From Kumtagia ephedrae (lineage in GTDB: Bacteria; Pseudomonadota; Alphaproteobacteria; Rhizobiales; Rhizobiaceae): DNA of 64,000 bases. Of this stretch, positions 16,293-25,560 are shown piece after piece (the first letter of the stretch is position 1; each line of letters starts with the position of its first letter). Where the stretch lies: NCBI RefSeq assembly GCF_003012745.1, contig NZ_PXYK01000026.1, positions 1-64,000 of the forward strand, given 5' to 3'. The notes beneath the pieces were generated by a model, which made no database searches, was not told the DNA's origin, and worked only from the letters and a program-made list of their open reading frames with translations. Position numbers and translations under genes: made by a program.

Positions 16293-18119
16293 ATGAAACT
16301 TCGCAACATCGCGATCATCGCGCACGTCGACCATGGCAAGACCACGCTGGTCGACGCGCTGCTGAAACAATCCGGCTCCGTGCGCGACAACCAGCGCGTC
16401 GCCGAGCGCGTCATGGATTCCAACGACCTGGAGAAGGAGCGCGGCATCACCATCCTTGCCAAGGCCACCTCGGTCGAGTGGAAGGACACGCGCATTAACA
16501 TCGTCGACACGCCCGGCCACGCCGATTTCGGCGGCGAGGTGGAGCGCATCCTCAACATGGTGGACGGCGCCATCGTGCTGGTCGATGCCGCCGAAGGCCC
16601 GATGCCGCAGACCAAGTTCGTGGTCGGCAAGGCGCTGAAGGTCGGCCTGCGTCCGATCGTCGCCATCAACAAGATCGACCGGCCGGACGCGCGCCATGTC
16701 GAGGTGGTCAACGAGGTGTTCGACCTGTTCGCGGCGCTCGACGCCACCGACGAGCAGCTCGACTTCCCCATCCTTTACGGCTCCGGCCGCGACGGCTGGA
16801 TGGCCGAGGCGCCCGAGGGGCCGAAGGACGACGGCCTCGCGCCGTTGTTCGAAATGGTGCTGCGCCACGTGCCCGCTCCCACCGTCCATGCCGGTCCGTT
16901 CCGGATGATCGGCACCATCCTGGAAGCCAATCCCTTCCTCGGCCGCATCATCACCGGCCGCATCGAGAGCGGCTCGATCAAGCCGAACCAGGCGGTGAAG
17001 GTGCTGCATCACGACGGCGGCCTGCTGGAGAATGGCCGCATCTCGAAGATCCTCGCCTTCCGCGGCATCGAGCGCCAGCCGATCGAGGACGCCCATGCCG
17101 GCGACATCATCGCGATCGCCGGCCTGTCGAAGGGCACGGTGGCCGACACCTTCTGCGATCCGGCCGTCACCGAGCCGCTGGCCGCCCAGCCGATCGACCC
17201 GCCGACCGTCACCATGTCGTTCATCGTCAACGATTCGCCGCTGGCCGGCACCGAGGGCGACAAGGTGACCAGCCGCGTCATCCGCGACCGCCTGCTGCGG
17301 GAGGCGGAAGGCAACGTCGCGCTGAAGATCGAGGAATCGGCCGACAAGGACTCCTTCTACGTCTCCGGCCGCGGCGAGCTGCAGCTTGCCGTGCTGATCG
17401 AGACCATGCGCCGCGAAGGTTTCGAGATCGCCGTGTCGCGCCCGCGCGTCGTCATGAAGAAGGACGACGACGGCCAGCTGCTCGAGCCGATCGAGGAAGT
17501 GGTCATCGACGTCGACGAGGAGCATTCCGGCGTCGTCGTGCAGAAAATGAGCGAGCGCAAGGGCGAGATGGTCGAGCTGCGCCCGTCCGGCGGCAACCGG
17601 CAGCGCCTGGTCTTCCACGCGCCTACGCGCGGCCTGATCGGCTACCAGTCGGAGCTTCTGACCGACACGCGCGGCACAGCCGTGATGAACCGCCTGTTCC
17701 ATGCCTACGAGCCCTACAAGGGCGACATCGCCGGCCGCACCAACGGCGTGCTGATCTCCAACGAAGCCGGCGAGGCCGTCGCCTACGCGCTGTGGAACCT
17801 GGAGGATCGCGGCCCGATGGTCATCGACCCGGGCGTGAAGGTCTATCAGGGCATGATCATCGGCATCCACTCCCGGGACAACGACCTGGAAGTGAATGTG
17901 TTGAAGGGCAAGAAGCTCACCAACATCCGCGCCGCCGGCAAGGACGAGGCGGTCCGGCTCACCCCGCCGGTGCGCATGACGCTGGAACGGGCGCTGGCCT
18001 GGATCCAGGACGACGAGCTGGTCGAGGTGACCCCGAAGACCATCCGCCTGCGCAAGCTGCATCTCGATCCGAACGACCGCAAGCGCTTCGAGAAGCAGAA
18101 GATGAGCGGCGCGGCGTAA
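16293..18119 (+). CDS. typA: Ribosome-associated translational GTPase TypA/BipA
   Basis: The 608-residue elongation-factor-like GTPase binds the 70S ribosome and is linked to stress and cold adaptation and to large-subunit assembly. The G domain motifs are AHVDHGKT (10-17), RGITI (50-54), DTPGH (72-76) and NKID (126-129). Domains II and III and the TypA-specific C-terminal domain follow, with [20 protein letters not shown] near 450 and [19 protein letters not shown] near 535. Length is normal. An isolated single gene, with a frameshifted toxin gene converging from the other strand. Confidence 0.97.
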   Translation: MKLRNIAIIAHVDHGKTTLVDALLKQSGSVRDNQRVAERVMDSNDLEKERGITILAKATSVEWKDTRINIVDTPGHADFGGEVERILNMVDGAIVLVDAAEGPMPQTKFVVGKALKVGLRPIVAINKIDRPDARHVEVVNEVFDLFAALDATDEQLDFPILYGSGRDGWMAEAPEGPKDDGLAPLFEMVLRHVPAPTVHAGPFRMIGTILEANPFLGRIITGRIESGSIKPNQAVKVLHHDGGLLENGRISKILAFRGIERQPIEDAHAGDIIAIAGLSKGTVADTFCDPAVTEPLAAQPIDPPTVTMSFIVNDSPLAGTEGDKVTSRVIRDRLLREAEGNVALKIEESADKDSFYVSGRGELQLAVLIETMRREGFEIAVSRPRVVMKKDDDGQLLEPIEEVVIDVDEEHSGVVVQKMSERKGEMVELRPSGGNRQRLVFHAPTRGLIGYQSELLTDTRGTAVMNRLFHAYEPYKGDIAGRTNGVLISNEAGEAVAYALWNLEDRGPMVIDPGVKVYQGMIIGIHSRDNDLEVNVLKGKKLTNIRAAGKDEAVRLTPPVRMTLERALAWIQDDELVEVTPKTIRLRKLHLDPNDRKRFEKQKMSGAA

Positions 18120-18171
18120 GGGGGCCGGTCGCCAACCGACCCACTTGGCTTCGGTCGTTTTGGGAACGCGG

Positions 18172-18457
18172 CTATTCGCGTTCCCCCAAAACCGTCTCGT
18201 AGTCCATGGCGCCATGCAGCACATGGATGATTTCGATCCTGTCCTCCGTGCCACGATAGAAAATCAGGTAGTTGCGGTGTACCTTTCGCCGGAGTTTTCG
18301 GCGCTCGTGGATACGCACGCGGCCGCTGCCTGATCTCGCGAAAGCTCCGCAAGAACTCCTTCACGAGACGAGCCGCGGCTCGCGGATTATCCGTCGAGAT
18401 ATGGTCGGAAATTCGCTCGATATCTTCTTTCGCATCGTCGGTGACGACGAGCTTCAT
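18172..18457 (-). pseudogene. parE: ParE/RelE-family toxin, frameshifted
   Basis: The frame starts correctly (MKLVVTDDAKEDIERI, then ARLVKEFLRSFREI), overlapping the parD stop by 4 bases. It then leaves frame near position 18331. In the neighbouring frame the rest of a ParE domain is intact: GSGRVRIHERRKLRRKVHRN, then YLIFYRG, IIHVLHGAMDYET and a stop at 18174-18172. Removing one base (T at 18331 on the plus strand, or a neighbour) would restore a toxin of about 94 residues. Uncorrected, the frame runs 203 residues back into typA. The toxin is therefore probably dead, unless this is a sequencing error or a programmed frameshift. Confidence 0.8.
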
Positions 18458-18708
18458 TCGCCGGCCATGCGAAGATATTTCTGCTCAAGACGGTCCAGGA
18501 AGATCTCAGCATCCTCCACCCTCCCGGCATCGGCCGACGCAAGACCACGCTCTAGGGCGGCGTGAAGCGTATTGAGGCGCGCCTCGCGCTCCTGAACCAG
18601 CCGCACGCCTTCGCGCAGCACTTCGCTCTTGGAATTATAGCGCCCGGTAGCGACCAATTCAGTCACCACCTGTTCGAGCGTCTCACCCAGTTCAGCGCTG
18701 ATCGCCAT
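18454..18708 (-). CDS. parD: ParD-family antitoxin (ribbon-helix-helix)
   Basis: The 84-residue protein has the ParD pattern: a short ribbon-helix-helix N-terminus (AISAELGETLEQVVTELVAT), the conserved GRYNSKSEVLREGVRLVQERE, and an acidic helical tail that would wrap the toxin. The ATG at 18708 is chosen because AGGAGG lies 7 bases upstream; an ATG 30 bases earlier has no such site. The stop overlaps the start of the frameshifted parE by 4 bases, so this half of the module is intact while the toxin is broken. Confidence 0.88.
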   Translation of the reverse strand: MAISAELGETLEQVVTELVATGRYNSKSEVLREGVRLVQEREARLNTLHAALERGLASADAGRVEDAEIFLDRLEQKYLRMAGE

Positions 18709-18786
18709 CAGGTTGCCTCCTGCTACCCAGACAGCCAATAACTATTATGGGTCGTTTTGGAGTTCAAGTGGGATCAACATCGGCTG

Positions 18787-19923
18787 CTAAGCCGCCAGCG
18801 CCTCGCGCACGCTGTCGATGATGTAGCCCTGGTCGTCGGCTTCCAGATAAGGGTGCATAGGCAGGCTGAAGACGTCCTCGGCCACCCGGTCGCTGACCGG
18901 CAGGCCGTTGCCGGCGACCGGGAAATGCTTGTAGGCCGTCTGCCGGTGCAGCGGCTTCGGATAATAGACCGCCGTCGGCACGCCCTTATCCTTCAGCCGC
19001 GCCAGCACGGCGCCGCGATCCTTGCCGCGGGCCCGGATCGTGTACTGCGCCCAGGTGGAGGTGCAGCCGTCGAGCACCGCCGGCACGACGGCGACGTCGC
19101 GCAGCCCGTCATTGTAGGCTGCGGCGATGCGATTGCGTGCGACGATCTCGTCGGGAAATATCTTCAGCTTCTCGATCAGGATGGCGGCCTGCAGCGTGTC
19201 CAGGCGACCGTTCATGCCGATGCGGACGTTGTCGTATTTGTCCGTGCCCTGGCCGTGGACCAGCAGCGAGCGCAGCACCGCATCCGTCTCGTCGTCGTCG
19301 GTGAAGATGGCGCCGCCGTCGCCATAGGCGCCGAGCGGCTTGGCCGGGAAGAAGCTGGTCGCCGTCATGGCGCCAATGGTGCCGACCTTGCGATCGCGAT
19401 AGGTGCCGCCGAAACCCTGCGCGGCATCGCTGATCAGCCACATGCCCTCGTTCGCCACGATCGGCTCGATCTCGGCATAGTCGGCCGGCTGGCCGAACAG
19501 GTCGACGGAGATCACGCCGGCGAGCGACAGGCCGTCCTTCTTGGCCTGGGCAATCGCCGTCTTGAGGCTCGCGGGATCGAGGTTGAAGGTGTCCTCGTGG
19601 ATGTCGACGAAGAACGGCGTGGCGCCGAGCATGGCGACGACCTCGGCAGTCGCGGCGAAGGTGAAGCTCGGACAGAACACAGCCTGTCCCGGCTTGATTC
19701 CCTTCGCCATCAGGCAAAGCGTGAGCGCATCTGTGCCGTTGGAGCAGCCGATAGAATGCTTCGCGCCGCAGAAGGCGCTGAGCGCCGCCTCGAATTCTCC
19801 GACCTCGGGGCCGAGGATGTAGGCGCCGTGGGCGAGCACGCGCTGGATCGCCGCGTCGACCTTCGTCTTGATCTTTTCCTGCTGGGCAACGAGGTCGATG
19901 AAGCGAAGCGGCTTTCTTGTCAT
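18787..19923 (-). CDS. DegT/DnrJ/EryC1/StrS aminotransferase (nucleotide-sugar type)
   Basis: The 378-residue PLP enzyme is expected to convert a keto group on a nucleotide-linked sugar to an amine. Family motifs are GPEVGEFEAALSAF (38-51), SNGTDAL (61-67), SDAAQGFGG with the PLP-contacting Asp166, and FFPAKPLGAYGDGGA with Lys195 forming the Schiff base. It resembles WbpE/WlbC-type enzymes that aminate UDP-3-keto-GlcNAcA. The ATG at 19923 is preferred over one 87 bases upstream because conserved sequence starts there. The upstream gene on the same strand is a nucleotide-sugar dehydrogenase, supporting a shared pathway. Confidence 0.88.
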   Translation of the reverse strand: MTRKPLRFIDLVAQQEKIKTKVDAAIQRVLAHGAYILGPEVGEFEAALSAFCGAKHSIGCSNGTDALTLCLMAKGIKPGQAVFCPSFTFAATAEVVAMLGATPFFVDIHEDTFNLDPASLKTAIAQAKKDGLSLAGVISVDLFGQPADYAEIEPIVANEGMWLISDAAQGFGGTYRDRKVGTIGAMTATSFFPAKPLGAYGDGGAIFTDDDETDAVLRSLLVHGQGTDKYDNVRIGMNGRLDTLQAAILIEKLKIFPDEIVARNRIAAAYNDGLRDVAVVPAVLDGCTSTWAQYTIRARGKDRGAVLARLKDKGVPTAVYYPKPLHRQTAYKHFPVAGNGLPVSDRVAEDVFSLPMHPYLEADDQGYIIDSVREALAA

Positions 19924-20078
19924 GAAGAAGTTCCGGACCGTGTTCGAATCGCACTGGCGGCCACCGGCTGGAGACGGCGCGGCCGTCCTATCGCCGGTCT
20001 GCACCGCCAAGTCAAAACACGTGCATTTTCCGGCCGATACGTTGCGTGTAGGCAGTGACGGGTGGCTGCGGGCCGCCG

Positions 20079-21413
20079 TCAGGCCTTGACCACGTTGGCG
20101 GACGAGACGCCCTTGCGCTCGCAGACGTTGCGGGTGTCGACGACCAGCCGGCTCTCGGAGACCAGACGGGCATAGTCGACCGCGTCGTGATCGGTCGCGA
20201 TCAGCGTGAGGTCGTAGCCTGCGAAGGAGGCATCGGCGGCGACCGAGCCGCGGCCGGCATATTCGGGATGCTCGCGCGTCATGGTGATCTGCGGCACGTG
20301 CGGGTCGAGGTAGTCGACTTTCGCGCCGCGCTCCTCCAGAAGCCGGATCAGGGTCAGGCCGGGGCTCTCGCGGATGTCGCCGACATTTTTCTTGTAGGCG
20401 AGCCCGACCAGCAGTACCCTGCCGCCCTTCAGCCCCTTGGCGAAGCGGGCGTTCAGCGCTTCCATGCAGACGGTCACGACGTGGCCCGGCATCGCCGTAT
20501 TGATCTCGCCGGCGAGCTCCACCAGGCGGGTCGACATGTCGAACTCGCGCGCCTTCCAGGTAAGATAGAAGGGGTCAATCGGGATGCAGTGGCCGCCCAG
20601 CCCGGGACCGGGATAGAAGGGCATGAAGCCGAACGGCTTGGTCTTGGCCGCGTCGATGACCTCCCACACGTCGATGCCCATGGCGCCGTAGATCAGCTTC
20701 AGCTCATTGACCAGCGCGATGTTGACGGCGCGAAAGATGTTCTCGGTGATCTTCACCGCCTCGGCGGCGGCGGTGGAGGACACAGGCACCGTCTTCACCA
20801 CGATCTGGTCGTAGAGCGCGACCGCCAGTTCCAGCGCGACGGGGTCGGCGCCGCCGACAACCTTGGGGATCGACTGCGTGCCGTAGTCGGGATTGCCGGG
20901 GTCTTCGCGCTCCGGGCTGAAGGCGACGAAGAAATCGGTGCCGCTCTTCAGCCCGCTCTGCTCCAGCGCCGGAACCAGCAGGTCCTGCGTGGTCCCTGGA
21001 TAGGTCGTCGATTCCAGCACGACGAGCTGGTCCTTGCGCAGATGCGGCACGATCGACCGCGCCGTGTTCGCCACATAGGAGAGATCCGGCTCCCGGTGCT
21101 TCGTCAACGGGGTGGGCACGCAGATGACGATCGCGTCGGCGCCGGCGACGGCGGAGAAGTCGGTCGTGCAGGCGAGCCGGCCCTCCGCGATTCTCCCGGC
21201 GAAATAGGCCGGGTCGAAATGCCTGAGATAGGCGACGCCCTCATGCAGCATGCGGATTTTGTCGGGATCGATGTCGATGCCGATGCCGGTGAAGCCCGCC
21301 TCGACTACCGCCTTGACCAGCGGCAGGCCGACATAGCCCAGTCCGATGACGGCGACGGTCGCCTGCCGGTCGCGGAAGGCCGAGAGAAGTGCGTCTGCCC
21401 GTTGCCGTGCCAA
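20079..21413 (-). CDS. Nucleotide-sugar 6-dehydrogenase (UDP-HexNAc type, WbpA/WecC-like)
   Basis: The 444-residue enzyme is predicted to oxidise C6 of a UDP-sugar twice to the uronic acid using 2 NAD+. The Rossmann motif VIGLGYVGLPLV lies at 22-33, the central domain contains VNELKLIYGAMGID (235-248), and the catalytic Cys276 is in GPGLGGHCIPIDPFY. The C-terminal domain holds GLAYKKNVGDIRESP. The GGHCIPIDP context is typical of UDP-N-acetylhexosamine rather than UDP-glucose dehydrogenases. The aminotransferase gene follows 155 bases downstream. Together they could make part of an amino-uronic acid sugar for a surface polysaccharide. Confidence 0.88.
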   Translation of the reverse strand: MARQRADALLSAFRDRQATVAVIGLGYVGLPLVKAVVEAGFTGIGIDIDPDKIRMLHEGVAYLRHFDPAYFAGRIAEGRLACTTDFSAVAGADAIVICVPTPLTKHREPDLSYVANTARSIVPHLRKDQLVVLESTTYPGTTQDLLVPALEQSGLKSGTDFFVAFSPEREDPGNPDYGTQSIPKVVGGADPVALELAVALYDQIVVKTVPVSSTAAAEAVKITENIFRAVNIALVNELKLIYGAMGIDVWEVIDAAKTKPFGFMPFYPGPGLGGHCIPIDPFYLTWKAREFDMSTRLVELAGEINTAMPGHVVTVCMEALNARFAKGLKGGRVLLVGLAYKKNVGDIRESPGLTLIRLLEERGAKVDYLDPHVPQITMTREHPEYAGRGSVAADASFAGYDLTLIATDHDAVDYARLVSESRLVVDTRNVCERKGVSSANVVKA

Positions 21414-21660
21414 TCCTAAGCCCTCCTGGGAGCCTGCCGAAACGCGCCTTCATGCTCGACTCGGCCCTGCGAGGCAAGGCCGCCGCCATCGTATCGTCTT
21501 CAATCTCCGGCGAGCAGCCGCGTCGTTAGCGATGCCGGTCGCCACGACAGCCGCGGCAGGCGGCCGGAGGACCATGCCGAAACTTGCCCGTGCATGAGCC
21601 TTCGATCCAAGCTATGTGTCTGAAAAGATCAAAGATCGAAGTCCGGGAGAAATCAGCCAG

Positions 21661-22644
21661 ATGCACGTCATGATCATCGGAGCGGCCGGTATGGTCGGCC
21701 GCAAGTTCGCCATGCGCCTTGCCCAGACGGGGCGGCTGGGCGGCACGGAGGTTGCGCGGATGACGCTGGTCGACGTGGTCGAGCCGGCGCTGCCCGGCGG
21801 CAACGTGCCGGCCGTCGCAGCCGTCACCGATCTTTCGGCTCCCGGCGCGAGCGAGAAGCTGGTCTCGACCCGGCCGGACGTGATCTTCCACCTCGCGGCC
21901 ATCGTGTCGGGCGAAGCCGAGACCGATTTCGACAAAGGCTACCGCATCAATCTCGATGGCACGCGTTTCCTGTTCGAGGCGATCAGACAAGAGGGGATCA
22001 AGGCGCCTTACCGGCCGCGCGTCGTCTTCTCCTCGTCCATCGCGGTGTTCGGCGCGCCGTTCCCCGAGGCGATCGGCGACGAGTTCTTCACGACGCCGGC
22101 GACCAGCTACGGCACGCAGAAAGCGATCGGCGAGCTGCTGCTCGCCGACTACAGCCGGCGCGGTTTCCTGGACGGCATCGGCATCCGCCTGCCGACCATC
22201 TGCATCCGGCCAGGCAAGCCGAACAAGGCGGCCTCCGGCTTCTTCTCCAACATCCTGCGCGAGCCGCTGGTCGGCGAGGAGGCGGTGCTGCCGGTCGCGG
22301 AGACAGTGCGCCACTGGTTCGCCAGCCCGCGCGCGGCCATCGGCTTCCTCGAGCATGCGGCGACGATCGAGCTTGCACCGCTCGGCCAGCGCCGCAACCT
22401 CACAATGCCCGGCCTCTCCGCCACCGTGGGCGAGGAGATCGAGGCGCTGCGCCGCGTCGCCGGCGACAAGGCGGTGAGGCTGATCCGGCGCGAGCCGAAT
22501 GAGGCCATTGCCCGCATGGTGGCCGGCTGGCCGGGCCGCTTCGACGCGCGGCGGGCGGAGGCGCTCGGCTTCCGCGCGGAAACCTCGTTCGACGAGATCG
22601 TGCGCGCCCATGTCGAGGACGAACTCGGCGGCAAGGTCGGCTAG
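21661..22644 (+). CDS. denD: D-erythronate dehydrogenase-like NAD-dependent oxidoreductase
   Basis: This 327-residue extended short-chain dehydrogenase has the Rossmann motif IIGAAGMVGRKFA (5-17), HLAAIVSGEAE, the active-site FSSSIAVFGAP, and YGTQKAIGELL with the YxxxK pair. The combination, including GGNVPA and the tail DEIVRAHVEDELGG, matches DenD as I remember it. DenD oxidises D-erythronate to 2-oxo-tetronate. GGGAGA lies 12 bases before the ATG at 21661. The kinase and aldolase that usually complete the pathway (OtnK, OtnC) are not nearby. The next gene is a Tm-1-like protein. Confidence 0.8.
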   Translation: MHVMIIGAAGMVGRKFAMRLAQTGRLGGTEVARMTLVDVVEPALPGGNVPAVAAVTDLSAPGASEKLVSTRPDVIFHLAAIVSGEAETDFDKGYRINLDGTRFLFEAIRQEGIKAPYRPRVVFSSSIAVFGAPFPEAIGDEFFTTPATSYGTQKAIGELLLADYSRRGFLDGIGIRLPTICIRPGKPNKAASGFFSNILREPLVGEEAVLPVAETVRHWFASPRAAIGFLEHAATIELAPLGQRRNLTMPGLSATVGEEIEALRRVAGDKAVRLIRREPNEAIARMVAGWPGRFDARRAEALGFRAETSFDEIVRAHVEDELGGKVG

Positions 22645-22679
22645 CGGCGGCAGGGCCGTTCCGTTCAACGGGTGCTCGC

Positions 22680-23897
22680 ATGAAGAAAGTCGTCGCCATA
22701 CTCGGCACCTTCGACAGCAAGGGCGTCGAATACGCTTTTCTCAGGCAGCAGGTCGAAGCGCAGGGCGTGGAGACACTGACCATCGACGTCGGCGTGTTCA
22801 GGTCTTCCTTCACGCCGGATATCGCGGCCGCCGAAGTGGCGGCTGCCGGAGGCGGCGACCTCAAAACGCTGGCGGCGAAAAAGGATCGTGGCGAGGCGAT
22901 GGCCGTGATGAGCAAGGGCGCCGCCGTCGTCGCGGCGCGGCTCGCCGCCGAGGGCCGTATCCACGGCATCGTCGCCATGGGCGGTGGCGGCGGGTCGTCC
23001 GTCGCGGCGGCGGCCATGCAGGCGTTGCCGGTCGGCTTCCCCAAGCTGCTGGTGTCGACGCTGGCGGCCGGCGACACGCGCCCGCTGGTCGGCGTCAAGG
23101 ACGTCACCATCATGCCGGCGGTCGTCGACATATCCGGCATCAACCGGCTGTCGTCGCAGATCCTCGCCAATGCCGCGGGCGCCATTGCCGGCATGGTCAA
23201 GGCCTGGCGCACCGAGCCCGAGGAGCAGAGGCCGCTCATAGCCGCCACCATGTTCGGGGTGACGACGTCCTGCGTGACCAAGGCACGCGAGATGCTGGAG
23301 CAGGCCGGCTATGAGGTGCTGGTTTTCCACGCCACCGGCACGGGCGGGCGCACGATGGAGGAACTCATCCGCGCCGGCTTCATCGCCGGCGTGCTCGACA
23401 TCACCACGACAGAACTGGCGGACGAGCTTGCCGGCGGCGTGCTCAGCGCCGGACCCGACCGGCTGGAAGCGGCCGGCGCGGCCGGTATCCCGCAGGTGGT
23501 GTCGGCCGGCGCGCTCGACATGGTGAATTTCGGCGCGCCCGAGACCGTTCCGACGAAATATGCCGGCCGCGCCTTCTATCGGCACAACCCGCTGGTGACG
23601 CTGATGCGCACGACCGCGGAGGAGAACGCAGAACTGGGCAGGAGAATCGCGGCAAAGCTCAACAAGGCCGAGGGCCCGACCGTCTTCATGATCCCGCGGC
23701 GCGGCGTGTCGTCCATCGACGTGGAGGGCAAGCCGTTCCACGACCCGGCCGCCGACGCCGCCCTGTTCGCCGCGCTGAAGGCCGGTCTGAGCGGCACGGT
23801 GCGAGTGGTCGATCTCGACACGGACATCAACGACGAAATTTTCGCGACCGAGGCGGCGCGGCTGCTGATCGAGGCGATCGAGGCTCCGAGATCATAG
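22680..23897 (+). CDS. Tm-1-like ATP-binding domain protein (UPF0261)
   Basis: This 405-residue cytosolic protein has two alpha/beta halves. The N-terminal half reads VVAILGTFDSKGVEYAFL at the start and contains GIVAMGGGGGSSVAAAAM (about 99-116), typical of the family. The C-terminal half includes TTSCVTKAREMLEQAGYEVL and FHATGTGGRTMEELI. The plant homologue Tm-1 inhibits a viral RNA polymerase, while the bacterial function is unknown. It lies 35 bases after denD on the same strand and is probably in the same operon, hinting at a sugar-acid role. Confidence 0.85.
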   Translation: MKKVVAILGTFDSKGVEYAFLRQQVEAQGVETLTIDVGVFRSSFTPDIAAAEVAAAGGGDLKTLAAKKDRGEAMAVMSKGAAVVAARLAAEGRIHGIVAMGGGGGSSVAAAAMQALPVGFPKLLVSTLAAGDTRPLVGVKDVTIMPAVVDISGINRLSSQILANAAGAIAGMVKAWRTEPEEQRPLIAATMFGVTTSCVTKAREMLEQAGYEVLVFHATGTGGRTMEELIRAGFIAGVLDITTTELADELAGGVLSAGPDRLEAAGAAGIPQVVSAGALDMVNFGAPETVPTKYAGRAFYRHNPLVTLMRTTAEENAELGRRIAAKLNKAEGPTVFMIPRRGVSSIDVEGKPFHDPAADAALFAALKAGLSGTVRVVDLDTDINDEIFATEAARLLIEAIEAPRS

Positions 23898-23922
23898 GAG
23901 CCGCAGGCTCGGCTCGACCGTC

Positions 23923-24555
23923 CTACGGAACATCCTCCGGACGCCGGCCGGGCCGATTGCGGTAGGCCGGAATGCGCCAGCCGAACCACAGCGCGCCGCC
24001 GCGCACGGCGAAAGCCGTGGCGAAGGCGAGCAGCGCCGAGGCAACGTCGGGGAGGCCGCCGAGATCGGCGAGCGTGAAGACGGCGGCGCCGGCCAGGGCG
24101 GCGGTGACGTAGATTTCCGGGCGCAGCAGCACCGAGGGCTCGCCTGCCAGAAGATCGCGCAGGATGCCGCCCAGCGTCGCCGTCAGCATGCCCATGACAA
24201 TGGCCACGATGGGCGATCCGGTGGCCGCGAGCCCCTTGGCAGCGCCGAGCGCGGCATAGGCAGACATGCCAACTGCGTCCAGCCACAGCAGCAGCCTGTA
24301 GCGCGACTCGAGCCGGTGCGCAGCGAAGAAGACGAGCACGCCGATGCCGGCGCAGACGAGCACATAAGCGTGGTCGAGCACCCAGAAGACAGGGACGTCG
24401 AGGATGAGGTCGCGGACCGTGCCGCCGCCGATGCCGGTGACGCTGGCAAGGAACAGGAAACCGACGATGTCGAGCTGCTTGCGCGAGGCGGCCAGGGCCC
24501 CGGTCGCCGCGAACACGGCAACGCCGGCATAATCGAGGACCTGAAGCCAGTTCAT
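23923..24555 (-). CDS. TRIC-type (UPF0126) trimeric cation channel family protein
   Basis: The 210-residue membrane protein has about seven predicted helices, built as two repeats plus one helix. The two repeat signatures are VTGIGGGTVRDLIL (about 39-52) and TATLGGILRDLLAG (about 124-137), each with the glycine-rich kink expected in the pore helices of bacterial TRIC channels. These pass monovalent cations as homotrimers. A basic tail follows the last helix. It converges with the Tm-1-like gene, 25 bases apart, and lies downstream of grpE on the same strand. Confidence 0.88.
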   Translation of the reverse strand: MNWLQVLDYAGVAVFAATGALAASRKQLDIVGFLFLASVTGIGGGTVRDLILDVPVFWVLDHAYVLVCAGIGVLVFFAAHRLESRYRLLLWLDAVGMSAYAALGAAKGLAATGSPIVAIVMGMLTATLGGILRDLLAGEPSVLLRPEIYVTAALAGAAVFTLADLGGLPDVASALLAFATAFAVRGGALWFGWRIPAYRNRPGRRPEDVP

Positions 24556-24600
24556 GCGATCTTGCTAGCGCAGCGGTGGCAGCCGCGCCAGATCAAGGAA

Positions 24601-24675
24601 CGAATAGCGAATAGCGACAGTCGTCGGTTGAAGCGAAGGGTCAATCTCTATTCGCTATTCCCTATTCGCTATTCG
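24601..24675. repeat. Inverted repeat cluster of ATTCGCT units downstream of grpE
   Basis: CGAATAGCGAATAG (24601-24614) has a perfect complement CTATTCGCTATTCG at 24662-24675 and a near-identical one at 24648-24660. The cluster can form a stem of 14 bases with a choice of two right arms. It lies just after the grpE stop and before the TRIC-channel gene, both on the minus strand. It may act as a transcription terminator or transcript-stabilising hairpin, or be a dispersed repeat. Confidence 0.75.
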
Positions 24676-24680
24676 CTCGC

Positions 24681-25316
24681 TCACGCATCCTTCTCGGCCT
24701 GCTCGTTGATCGGCCCCGGCTCGGTCGCGCCCTCATTGGCGGCCGCGCGCGGGCCGCCCTTGGAGACGCCGACCATGGCAGGGCGCAGCACGCGCTCGCC
24801 GATCGAATAGCCGGGCTGCACCACCTGCACCACCGTGTTGGCGGCGATGTCGGGGTTCGGCACCTCGAACATTGCCTGGTGGAAATGCGGATCGAACTTC
24901 TCGCCCAGCGGCTCCAGCCTCTTCACGCCGTGACGCTCCAGCGTCGACAGCATCGAGCGCTCGGTCATCTCAACGCCCTCCACAAGCGCGGCGAGGCTGG
25001 GGTCGGCCGCCTTCGCCTCCGGCGCGACCGCCTGCAGGGCGCGGCTCAGATTGTCGGAGACCGAAAGCATGTCGCGCGCGAAATTGGCGGCGGCATAGGT
25101 CCGCGCGTCCTGAATCTCGCGCGCCGTGCGGCGGCGCAGATTCTCCATCTCGGCGGCGGCGCGCAGCGCGCGATCCTTCAGCTCCTCGTTCTCCTTCAGC
25201 AGCCGAACCAGCGCCTCGTAATCGCCATCCTGGCCAGGTGCCGGCGCCGCTTCGGCAGCCTGCTCGACCGCGACGCCTTCCTCGAGCACGCGTTCGTCTT
25301 TAGCCTGATCGCTCAT
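24681..25316 (-). CDS. grpE: Nucleotide exchange factor GrpE
   Basis: The 211-residue cochaperone releases ADP from DnaK. A long N-terminal coiled coil (about 35-95, containing [20 protein letters not shown] and RRRTARE) is followed by [16 protein letters not shown] and the beta-domain with [13 protein letters not shown] and [19 protein letters not shown], the family signature. The ATG at 25316 is preceded by AGGAAAGAG; an in-frame ATG 135 bases upstream lacks conserved sequence. hrcA, a usual neighbour, is not beside it. Confidence 0.96.
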   Translation of the reverse strand: MSDQAKDERVLEEGVAVEQAAEAAPAPGQDGDYEALVRLLKENEELKDRALRAAAEMENLRRRTAREIQDARTYAAANFARDMLSVSDNLSRALQAVAPEAKAADPSLAALVEGVEMTERSMLSTLERHGVKRLEPLGEKFDPHFHQAMFEVPNPDIAANTVVQVVQPGYSIGERVLRPAMVGVSKGGPRAAANEGATEPGPINEQAEKDA

Positions 25317-25560
25317 TCTCTTTCCTATTCCTGCAAACCGTTCGGATTTGCGCCGGATATCGATGCTGCCCGGGCAAAAATCAAGGGCTTGTGAACGTGC
25401 CGGGGGCAACGGACCGGCATCCGAGAAGATGCGCAAGCCGCTTGCCGGCAATTCGACTCAAATTTTACGCAATTTTTACCATGCCGGGAACGCAATCCTA
25501 CATTGCAGGAACCATTCGAGACTGCACGGGTTCCTTTGCCAACAACAGGTTAGCGACGTC

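Noticed and set aside
17846-18171. C-terminal extension of the ParE frame through typA's 3' end
   Set aside because: The true ParE C-terminus is in the neighbouring frame and stops at 18172; the extension is only the antisense of typA.
15915-18254. Minus-strand open frame of about 780 codons opposite typA
   Set aside because: It is a mirror of typA, with no domain; the ParE N-terminus at its upstream side lies in a different frame.
25507-25535. AGGAACC...GGTTCCT inverted repeat upstream of the 71-residue protein
   Set aside because: The arms are only 7 bases with a 15-base loop in GC-rich DNA, which is expected by chance at this scale.
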